DNA from: Microglena sp. YARC
Taxonomy: Eukaryota > Chlorophyta > Chlorophyceae > Chlamydomonadales > Chlamydomonadaceae
Length of the DNA stretch: 64,000 nt
Assembly (NCBI GenBank): GCA_022414725.1
Contig: CM039462.1
Location: 114,936,949 to 115,000,948, forward strand
Direction: 5' to 3'
Part shown: piece by piece, positions 59,301 through 64,000 of the stretch
Position numbering within the stretch: position 1 is the first letter of the stretch
Layout of the letters: each line of letters begins with the position of its first letter
Notes under the pieces: model-generated
What the model saw: only the letters and a program-made list of their open reading frames with translations
What the model was told of the DNA's origin: nothing
Database searches by the model: none
Translations under genes and position numbers: made by a program

Positions 59301-62300
59301 GTGGTTGGTTGATGGTGGTTGGTTGGTAGATGGTGGGCAATGGTGGGTGGAAGTTCTTGGTTGGGTGGTAGATGGTGGGCAATGGTGGGTGGAAGTGGTT
59401 GGTTGATGGTGGTTGGTTGATAGATGGTGGGCAATGGTGGGTGGAAGTGGTTGGTTGATGGTGGTTGGTTTGTAGATGGTGGGCAATGGTGGGTGGAAGT
59501 GGTTGGTTGATGGTGGTTGGGTGGTACATGGTGGGTAATGGTGGGTGGAAGTGGTTGGTTGATGGTGGTTGGGTGGTACATGGTGGGCAATGGTGGTTGG
59601 AAGTGGTTGGTTGATGGTCGTGGTTGGTAGATGGTGGGTGGAAGTGGTTGGTTGATGGTGGTCGGTTGATGGTGGGTGTGGTCGGTAGGTTAGGACATTC
59701 GCATATCCTGACACTGTACTGGGGCCTTAACAATGATTCGAAGGTGGGGTAATGGTGGGTGTGGTGGGTGGTTGGTTGGTAGATGGTGGGTGGAAGTGGT
59801 TGGTTGATGGTGGTTGGTTGGTTGATGGTGGGGGTGGACGGTGGGTTAGGACATTCGCATATCCTGACACTGTACTGAGGCCTTAACAATAATTCTAAGG
59901 TGGGGTAATGGTGGATGTGGTGGTTGGTTGATGGTGGATGTGGTGGTTGGTTGGTTGATGGTGGGTGTGGTCGGTAGGTTAGGACATTCGCATTTCCTGA
60001 CACTGTACTGGGGCCTTAACAATGATTCGAAGGTGGGGGGTAATGGTGGGTGTGGTGGTTGGTGGGTTGATGGTGGTTGGTGGTCCTTGCTATGACATGG
60101 TCCTTGCTATGACATGCACAAACACACAGTAACACACATATGGTTGCAACCCTTCAGAATCGAAGACGGGCTAGTCATGAACATAGCTGATTACAGCCAA
60201 CGCATGCGGGTGGTGGCCCTAGCCATGAAATACCGTGCAGTGTTCGAATTTTGGCACCACTGACACACTCACACTCACATGCACTTTCATACATATGATT
60301 GGAACCTCTCAGGATCGAAGAAAGCCAAGCCATTCTACAGCAGCACAGGCTGGTGGTGGCCCTAGCCATGAAATACCGTGCAGTGTTCGAATTTTGGCAC
60401 CACTGACACACACACACTCACATGCACTTACATACATATGATTGCAACCTCTCAGGATCGAAGAAAGCCAAGCCATTCTACAGCAGCGCATGCGGGTGGT
60501 GGCCCTAGCCATGAAATACCGTGCGGTGTTCGAATTTGTCCACCACCACCATTCGCAGACATGCACACACAGTAACACACACATGGTTGCAACCCTTCAG
60601 GATCGAAGACGGGCTACTCATGAACATCGCCAACTACAGCCAAGCCATTCCACAGTAGCGCATGCGGGTGGTGGCCCTAGCCATGAAATACCGTGCGGTG
60701 TTCGAATTCGTCCACCACTGACACACACAGACATGCACACACACATGCACAAACACACATGGTTGCAACCCCTCAGGATCGAAGACGGGCTCGTCATGAA
60801 CATCGCCGACTACAGCCAAGCCATTCTACAGCAGCGTAGGCAGGTGGTGGCCTTCGCCATGAAGTACCTTGCGGTGTTCGAATTCGGCCCACACTGCTTG
60901 TTCGAGTGTCTTCAGCTCTTTGATAAGGTGGTGTGCGCCACGGGTGGAATGCTGGTGAACCAGTGGCCTCTGTGCCTGTGCTCTTGCATCTTGCTGGCAG
61001 CGCGGGAGGGGGGCCAGCAAGTGCTGACCAATGAGCAGGTAATGCTACACTCTGTGTGGATTAGAGTGTGTGTTAGGGTGTGTGTGTGTTAATGTGTGCA
61101 TCAGGGTGTGAGTGTGTGTTAATGTGTGTATGGGGGTGTGTGTTAGGGTTTGTGTGTTAATGTGTGTATCGGGGTGTGTGTTAGGGTGTGTGTGTATGTT
61201 AATGTGTGTATTGGGGTGTTAGTGTGTCTTGGGGTGTGTGGATGTGGGCTAGTGAACCAGTGGCCTCTGTGCCTGTGCTCCTGCATCTTGCTGGCAGCGC
61301 GGGAGGGGGGACAGCAGGTGCTGACCAATGAGCAGGTAATGTGTATTAGGGTGTGAGTGTGTGTTAGGGTGTGTGGGTGTGCCCCAGTGGCCTCTGTGCC
61401 TGTGCTCCTTGCATCTTGCTGGCAAGCGCGGGAGGGGGGGACAGCAGGTGCTGACCAATGAGCAGGTAATGTGTATTAGGGTGTGAGTGTGTGTTAGGGT
61501 GTGTGGGTGTGCCCCAGTGGCCTCTGTGCCTGTGCTCCTGCATCTTGCTGGCAGCGCGGGAGGGGGGCCAGCAGGTGCTGACCAATGAGCAGGTAATGTG
61601 TATTAGGGTGTGAGTGTGTGTTAGGGTGTGTGGGTGTGCCCCAGTGGCCTCTGTGCCTGTGCTCCTGCATCTTGCTAGCAGCGCGGGAGGGGGGCCAGCA
61701 AGTGCTGACCAATGAGCAGGTAATGCTACACTCTGTGTGGATTAGAGTGTGTGTTAGTGTGTGTGTGTGTGTTAATGTGTGTATCGGGGTGTGTGTTGGG
61801 ATGTGAGTGTGTGTTAGGGTCTGTGTGTGTTAATGTGTGTATTGGGGTGTGTGTGTTGATGTGTGTATTGAGGTGTGTGTGTTAATGTGTGTGTGTGAGT
61901 GTGTGTTAGGGTGTTTGTGTGTTGATGTGTGTATCGGGGTATGTGTGTTAATGTGTGTATCAGGGTGTGTGTTAGGGTGTGTGTGTGTTGATGTGTGTAT
62001 CAGGGTGTGTGTTAATGTGTGTATCAGGGTGTGTGTTAGTGTGTGTGTGTTAATGTGTGTATCGGGGTGTGTGTTGATGTGTGTATCGGGGAGTGTTTTA
62101 GGGTGTGTGTGTTAATGTGTGTATCGGGTGTGTGTGTTAATGTGTGTATCGGGGGGTGTGTTAATGTGTGTATCAGGGTGTGTGTTAAAGTGTGAGTGTG
62201 TTAATGTGTGTATCGGGGTGTGTGTTAATGTGTGTATCGGGGTGTGTGTTAGGGTGTGAGTGTGTGTTAATGTGTGTATCGGGGTGTGAGTGTGTATGTT

Positions 62301-64000
62301 AATGTGTGTATCGGGGTGTGTGTTAGGGTGTGAGTGTGTATGTTAATGTGTGTATCGGGGTGTATGTTAATGTGTGTATCGGGGTGTGTGTTAGGGTGTG
62401 AGTGTGTGTTAATGTGTGTATCGGGGTGTGTGTTAGGGTGTGTGTGTGTATGTTAATGTGTGTATTGGGGTGTTAGTGTGTCTTGGGGTGTGTGGATGTG
62501 GGCTAGTGAACCAGTGGCCTCTGTGCCTGTGCTCCTGCATCTTGCTGGCAGTGCGGGAGGGGGGCCAGCAGTAGCTAACCAATGAGCAGGTGATGTGTAT
62601 TGGGGTGTGTGTTAGTGTGTGTGTGTGTGTTAGGGCCATAGGGCGTGAGTGTATGTTGGGGTGTATTAGGGTTTGAGAGTGTGTTATGTGGAGTGTGTAT
62701 GTGTGTTAGGGTGTGCGGTTTGTTTTCGTGTGTGGTTTGTTTTCGTGTGTGGTTGTGTGTGTGACCTCAAACCTACCCCGTCCAACCCCAAAACCAACCT
62801 CTAACTATCCCCCACCCCCAACTGCCCCCACTGCCTCCTGCGCCCAATTCCCCGCAGTTCCACCTTTGCACCGGTTTCGGTAGCGATGAAATGACAACGA
62901 AGACCAAAAGTTTGCTCATTTGACAGCTGTGATCTGACCTGTATCGCAATTCCGCGCAGGTCCACCTTTGCGCCGGTTTCGGAAGCGATGAAATGACGAC
63001 GATGACCAAAAATGTGATCACCTGGCTAGGCCTTGATCTGACCTGTATCACAATTCCGCGCAGGTCCACCTTTGCACGGTTTCGGAACCTATGAAATGAC
63101 GTACTGGCCCAAAAGTGTGATCACTTGGTTGGGCCGTGATCTGACCTGTATCACAATTCCGCGCAGGTCCACCTTTGCACCGGTTTCGGAACCTATGAAA
63201 TGACGAACTGGCCCAAAAGTGTGATCACCTGGTTGGGCCGTGATCTGACCTGTATCACAATTCCTCGCAGGTCTACCTTTGCGCAGGTTTCGGAAGCGAT
63301 GAAATGACGACGATGACCAAAAGTGTGATCACCTGGTAGGGCCTTAATCTGACCTGTATCACAATTCCGCGCAGGTCCACCTTTGCACCGGTTTCGGAAC
63401 CTATGAAATGACGTACTGGCCCAAAAATGTGGTCACCTGGTTGGGCCGTGATCTGACCTGTATAACAATTCCTCGCAGGTCCACCTTTGCGCCGGTTTCG
63501 GAACCTATGAAATGACGTACTGGCCGAAAGTGTGATCACCTGGTTGGGCCTTGATCTGACCTGTGTCACAATTCCGCGCAGGTCCACCTTTGCACGGTTT
63601 CGGAACCTAGGAAATGACGTACTGGCCCAAAAGTGTGATCACCTGGTTGGGCCTTAATCTGACCTGTATCATAATTCCGCGCAGGTCCACCTTTGCACCG
63701 GTTTCGGAACCTATGAAATGACGTACTGGCCCAAAAGTGTGATCACCTGGTTGGGCCGTAATCTGACCTGTATCACAATTCCTCGCAGGTCCACCTTTGC
63801 GTCGGTTTCGGAAGCGATGAAATGATGACGATGACCAAAAATGTGATCACCTGGCTAGGCCTTGATCTGACCTGTTTCACAATTCCGCGCAGGTCCACCT
63901 TTGCACAATTTCAGAACCTATGAAATGACGTACTAGCCTAAAAGTGTGATCACCTGGTTGGGCCTAAGTCTGACCTGTGTCACAATTCCGCGCAGGTCCA
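40013..64000 (+). CDS. PPR protein with C-terminal cyclin-like domain, at least ten exons, 3' end beyond window
   Basis: P-class PPR proteins bind single-stranded RNA in chloroplasts or mitochondria, and PPR proteins with a cyclin-like domain are, as I recall, known in green algae. Choosing only full exons A-I (42,230-61,038) gives matching codon phases across the junctions. Eight P-type motifs follow one another at about 35 residues: YTYTTAISQC, HTYSALLNVC, VTFNTLIHVS, RTYNTIISAC, STFTTLITVY, VTYNSLINVC, VTYNSLIAAC and NSYVALINAF. A linker follows, and then a helical region with LFECLQLFDKVV and LCLCSCILLAAREGG, which resembles a cyclin box (LLDRFL, LLLAAKYEE). Exons F, G and H each need a one-base or few-base correction. 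An N-terminal exon at 40,013 is probable. About 100 truncated exon-edge copies fill the introns, so a ~0.8-kb-per-300-aa protein is spread over more than 22 kb. Organelle targeting is not evident from the candidate N-terminus. Confidence 0.75.
41100..42225. repeat. Acceptor-side array of exon A: five partial copies in CA/C-rich sequence
   Basis: Copies of caccctcccatgcag plus the first ~65 bases of exon A (gtggaggacctactgagc ... cattcgggcagc) lie at about 41,345-41,428, 41,545-41,632, 41,745-41,825, 41,942-42,016 and 42,068-42,145. They are separated by (CA)n, (CCCA)n and C-runs (41,826-41,850, 42,173-42,196). A ~70-bp block (agcattccaggctgcat...) also occurs twice (41,230 and 41,850). Each copy loses similarity after the exon 5' part. 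Confidence 0.9.
42230..42580 (+). CDS. PPR exon A (117 codons, PPR motifs 1-2)
   Basis: Acceptor cccatgcag, donor GTAAGT, 351 bases, phase 0 at both ends. Encodes VEDLLSIIQQVPPHVSAIRA, a helical linker, then the first PPR motif (YTYTTAISQC) and the start of the second (HTYSALLNVCLK). Confidence 0.85.
42581..42830. repeat. Donor-side copies of exon A (two)
   Basis: tcctgaacgtctgtctcaag|gtaagttgcgtgag at about 42,650-42,690 and ctcctgaacgtctgccccaaa|gtaagtcgtgtgag at about 42,775-42,810 repeat the last bases of exon A with its donor. Confidence 0.85.
43055..44160. repeat. Acceptor-side array of exon B: four partial copies
   Basis: catctcacag plus gcgaacgagttggacc...ggaagatggctaca recurs at about 43,060, 43,240, 43,885 and 44,080, each followed by diverged intron sequence (attctacagtacatcgtg). 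The full exon follows at 44,271. The second copy carries the foldback insertion. Confidence 0.9.
43313..43749. mobile_element. 437-bp foldback (palindromic) element with 6-bp target duplication
   Basis: CACAGGAAATTTCAGAGTAC at the left end is the reverse complement of the right end, and the arms (about 205 bases each) are almost perfectly complementary around a centre near 43,531. It is flanked by CACCCC on both sides (43,307-43,312 and 43,750-43,755). Paralogous exon-B copies at 43,940 and 44,140 show the uninterrupted site (tacaccccttactaat), which proves an insertion. No transposase. The two 'ORFs' in it are the same peptide read from each arm. Confidence 0.9.
44271..44426 (+). CDS. PPR exon B (52 codons, PPR motifs 2-3)
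   Basis: Acceptor catctcacag, donor GTGGGT, 156 bases, phase 0 at both ends. Encodes ANELDLAKDVFDQMLEDGC, then VTFNTLIHVSVKRGQWEEAI and LDELERQ. Confidence 0.85.
44427..44850. repeat. Donor-side copies of exon B (four)
   Basis: gaactggaa(c)gccag|gtgggtgtggg recurs at about 44,447-44,470, 44,500-44,530, 44,775-44,800 and 44,812-44,835. Confidence 0.85.
44664..44741 (-). other. tRNA-like sequence (tRNA pseudogene or SINE head)
   Basis: On the minus strand, a 7-bp acceptor-like helix (AGCGATT/GGTCGCT), a D-arm-like TGGTC-tagtggta-GACCA (also an A-box match) and a T-arm GGGGG-TTCGACT-TCCCC (near B-box) are present in order over 78 bases. The anticodon stem does not pair and extra bases separate the helices. 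This suggests a tRNA relic or the RNA polymerase III promoter of a SINE rather than a working tRNA. It interrupts the exon-B donor-side array. Confidence 0.4.
44975..45851. repeat. Acceptor-side array of exon C: eight partial copies
   Basis: ccaccacacag plus ggcattcaagcagaggcaca and cctacaacactccatcccacc recurs at about 45,060, 45,164, 45,267, 45,370, 45,467, 45,562, 45,659 and 45,753 (period ~104, then ~95). The sub-block ttctttaccaaaccccaacccc distinguishes the later, more uniform copies. Confidence 0.95.
45852..45932 (+). CDS. PPR exon C (27 codons, PPR motifs 3-4)
   Basis: Acceptor cacacag, donor GTGTGT, 81 bases, phase 0 at both ends. Encodes GIQAEARTYNTIISACSKAG and RPKQGLQ, completing motif 3 and starting motif 4. 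Confidence 0.85.
45933..46865. repeat. GTATGTGTGTGTGCATATGTATG minisatellite at the start of intron C
   Basis: About 20 imperfect ~44-bp units (gcatgtatgtgtgtgtgcat / atgtatgcgtgtatggatg). Both strands are open for over 300 codons because the repeat lacks stop codons; these frames are artefacts. Confidence 0.95.
46866..48610. repeat. Donor-side array of exon C: nine partial copies in GT-rich sequence
   Basis: gcacctacaccactgccatc ... gcagggcgcccagagcaagg-gctccag|gtgtgtatg recurs at about 46,872, 47,000, 47,136, 47,348, 47,612, 47,810, 48,252, 48,473 and a truncated one at 48,570. Copies read TYTTAISACNKAGRPEQGL against TYNTIISACSKAGRPKQGL in the real exon. Two copies (47,345 and 47,612) have tgacatga(a/g)c where the others have tgacaggagc. 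Confidence 0.95.
48700..48960. repeat. Acceptor-side partial copy of exon D
   Basis: ggtgcaagtgtacaagcgcatg through ggtgtacggcaagcaagggttg (about 48,810-48,902) duplicates the 5' third of exon D and then breaks into a GT/G-rich tract. Confidence 0.9.
48997..49285 (+). CDS. PPR exon D (96 codons + 1 base, PPR motifs 4-7)
   Basis: Acceptor ggtgcag, donor GTTAGT. Encodes VYKRMLAAGIQPSSSTFTTL, motif 5, VVTYNSLINVCEKAGRWEVA (motif 6) and VVTYNSLIAACAQ (start of motif 7). It ends one base into a Gly codon that exon E completes, so the phases agree. Confidence 0.9.
49286..50040. repeat. Intron D: one donor-side copy, then (CACCACTAC)n and CACCCATACA-rich tracts
   Basis: cgccgcatgtgctcaaggtgag at about 49,392 duplicates the exon D end. 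The rest is CAC/TAC/CAA repeat to 49,810, then acaccc/atactcaccc repeats. The 457-codon plus-strand frame here is repeat translation. Confidence 0.9.
50041..50960. repeat. Acceptor-side array of exon E: five partial copies
   Basis: aactccag plus gtggtctgtgggagagagc-atctgagctg recurs at about 50,053, 50,350, 50,562, 50,748 and 50,918, with (AAC)n tracts ahead of each and catactcacccacatacac fillers after each. Confidence 0.9.
51085..51243 (+). CDS. PPR exon E (53 codons equivalent, PPR motifs 7-8)
   Basis: Acceptor aacttcag, donor GTATTT. 159 bases, completing the Gly codon from exon D and ending one base into the next Gly codon. Encodes GLWERASELFDEMLV, then NSYVALINAFGKSGQWRRA and LEAMGQMEAS. 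Confidence 0.85.
51355..51790. repeat. Donor-side copies of exon E (three)
   Basis: ggccagtggaggcgtgctct...ggaggcatcaggtat recurs at about 51,367-51,425, 51,528-51,585 and, diverged, 51,710-51,775. Each is followed by the same T-rich intron start (tttttgcctttttttgcttg). Confidence 0.9.
51830..51960. repeat. Acceptor-side partial copy of exon F
   Basis: ctaaccaactcag plus gtttcaactgcgacgccgac at about 51,828-51,900 duplicates the 5' part of exon F. It carries the G at the junction that the full exon lacks. Confidence 0.85.
51996..52113 (+). CDS. PPR exon F (about 39 codons, one base short)
   Basis: Acceptor accaactcag, donor GTGTGA. Encodes DAEVFDCVMEVLWQSGVAMA and QVRALQLWSTANKSGQ. A single G is missing directly after the acceptor compared with the upstream partial copy; with it the phase from exon E is correct. 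Confidence 0.75.
52120..53565. repeat. Intron F: GTGGGG-rich tract, one donor-side copy, then a 47-bp minisatellite
   Basis: G/T-rich ~110-bp imperfect repeats (gtgtgtttatgtggg, gtgattgtgggtgggg) to 52,810. A copy of the exon F end with donor follows at about 52,815-52,895. Then about 14 near-identical units of ggttggttggtagatggtgg / gtaatggtgcatgtggtgg run to 53,560. Long minus-strand frames are artefacts. Confidence 0.95.
53685..54600. repeat. Acceptor-side array of exon G: ten partial copies
   Basis: acag plus tcccgcatctacaccaacga-ccagttggctgac(g/a)t...caatacagctc recurs at about 53,688, 53,775, 53,860, 53,950, 54,042, 54,138, 54,238, 54,346, 54,438 and 54,526, with cttcaccccttcacccccac fillers. 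Confidence 0.95.
54615..54844 (+). CDS. PPR-gene exon G (linker region, one base short)
   Basis: Acceptor cactacag, donor GTGAGT after TGTGAGGGG. Encodes RIYTNDQLADVLQYSSLVFT and then PTPVLVELSTKVSKEGPAFS. A G is missing in gtgtc-ttcacg; both downstream partial copies have gtcgttcac. With it the exon is 77 codons in phase 0 and continues TLHDPSKSGTLWPDRQLLVL. Confidence 0.75.
54845..55330. repeat. Donor-side copies of exon G (two) in GT-rich sequence
   Basis: tctcgcatgagagggtgtcg ... cgccagctgctggtgttgat-ttgtgagggggg recurs at about 54,947-55,045 and 55,160-55,260. Confidence 0.9.
55335..56620. repeat. Acceptor-side array of exon H: seven partial copies in CACCACCACA-rich sequence
   Basis: cag plus gtgacaagcatgctgcgcgg-ggcctcctcccccttcgagatc recurs at about 55,384, 55,610, 55,771, 55,889, 56,190, 56,372 and 56,516. 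Two of them (55,889 and 56,190) extend about 150 bases into the exon and then diverge. Confidence 0.95.
56628..56862 (+). CDS. PPR-gene exon H (helical linker into the cyclin-like part)
   Basis: Acceptor cacccag, donor GTGGGG. Encodes VTSMLCGA, then RAVVLEAKAVDLASWLATPD, ESLVYLTQFAQTKTISLASL and FIEDIRLTRYCTEAFTMIQ. Small indels in gcctctcccctttgaggatc compared with partial copies break the frame near residue 10. Confidence 0.75.
56863..60070. repeat. Donor-side array of exon H: about 12 good and 3 diverged copies in GGTTGGTTGATGGTGGG sequence
   Basis: gaggacattcgcctgacgcg-ctactgcaccgaggcattca-caatgatccaaag|gtggggtgatgg recurs about every 190 bases (57,000 to 59,140). More diverged copies follow near 59,693, 59,851 and 59,983 (cattcgcatatcctgacact). 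All the filler is ggttggttgatggtgggtg. Minus-strand His/Thr/Pro frames of up to 315 codons are artefacts. Confidence 0.95.
60100..60770. repeat. Acceptor-side array of exon I: four partial copies
   Basis: ggttgcaaccc(c)tcag plus gatcgaagacgggctagtca ... cagcgcatgcgggtggtgg ... taccgtgcggtgttcgaatt recurs at about 60,150, 60,310, 60,454 and 60,600, separated by (CA)n. The second and third copies lack the middle of the exon 5' part. Confidence 0.9.
60777..61038 (+). CDS. PPR-gene exon I (cyclin-like box)
   Basis: Acceptor cccctcag, donor GTAATG. 262 bases; its first base completes the Arg codon from exon H and it ends in phase 0. Encodes EDGLVMNIADYSQAILQQRR, VVAFAMKYLAVFEF, LFECLQLFDKVVCATGG and WPLCLCSCILLAAREGGQQV. 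The alternation of helices and the LLAAREGG end resemble the first helices of a cyclin fold. Confidence 0.8.
61039..62760. repeat. Donor-side array of exon I: five partial copies in GTGTGTTA-rich sequence
   Basis: ccagtggcctctgtgcctgt ... ggccagcaggtgctgaccaa-tgagcaggtaatg recurs at about 61,257, 61,384, 61,516, 61,641 and 62,510. Between them are gtgtgttaatgtgtgtatcg-gggt units (61,740-62,500). Confidence 0.95.
62845..64000. repeat. Acceptor-side array of exon J: twelve copies, array runs off the window
   Basis: acaattccgcgcag plus gtccacctttgcaccggttt-cggaa(c/g)c(t/g)atgaaatgac recurs every ~104 bases from 62,857. On the plus strand each copy reads VHLCTGFGSDEM-like after the AG, in phase with exon I. 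Two sub-families alternate: aagcgatgaaatgacgacga and aacctatgaaatgacgtact. The full exon J should be the last copy, to the right of the window. Confidence 0.9.

Noticed and set aside
51838..59590. Many long minus-strand His/Pro/Thr ORFs (up to 341 codons)
   Set aside because: Reverse translations of GGT/GTG-rich donor-side arrays.

Overview
The window is nuclear DNA from a eukaryote with spliceosomal (GT-AG) introns and a very repeat-rich genome. A pentatricopeptide-repeat (PPR) protein that runs into a cyclin-like domain, together with a plant/fungal-type AzgA purine permease, points to a green alga. A large-genome prasinophyte such as Cymbomonas is my guess at low confidence, because no marker gene is present. 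Single-base indels recur in exons and in tandem repeats everywhere, so some frameshifts may be assembly errors rather than decay.

Layout. 1-2,500: stacked minisatellites with one good minus-strand candidate exon (586-744). 2,500-7,950: an AT-rich island holding a frameshifted replication module of DNA-virus or large-transposon type, with a complete set of SF1 helicase motifs and a possible polymerase palm motif. 7,950-12,240: sparse sequence with a hAT-like MITE. 12,251-21,448 (minus): a purine permease of the AzgA/NCS2 type split into many exons. 21,676-22,980 and 37,430-38,519: two inverted copies of a multi-exon gene of unknown function. Between them lie a G-rich exon-edge array (23.0-24.4 kb), smaller repeats and a ~186-bp satellite of about 50 copies (27.3-37.05 kb). 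38.5-40.0 kb: sparse. 40,013-64,000 (plus, running off the end): a PPR gene with about eight P-type motifs and a cyclin-like C-terminal part.

The main observation is an architecture shared by the genes. Each true exon is flanked by tandem truncated copies of its own edges. Copies of 'intron end + exon 5' part' lie upstream, and copies of 'exon 3' part + intron start' lie downstream. The full exon is always the last copy of the acceptor-side array and the first copy of the donor-side array, so the duplications extend only into introns. By eye I count about 100 partial copies around ten exons of the PPR gene. Choosing only the full copies gives a gene model whose codon phases and 35-residue PPR spacing join across the introns, apart from isolated one-base gaps. 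The same pattern is visible on the minus strand in the permease gene and in the left inverted-repeat gene. Many introns also change from G/T-rich in the donor half to C/A-rich in the acceptor half, so the two halves could base-pair in the transcript.

Mobile DNA includes a 437-bp near-perfect palindrome inserted in a PPR intron, with a 6-bp target duplication confirmed by an empty-site copy. There are also two hAT-like MITEs (one with an 8-bp target duplication), a tRNA-like/SINE-like sequence and several dispersed repeats.
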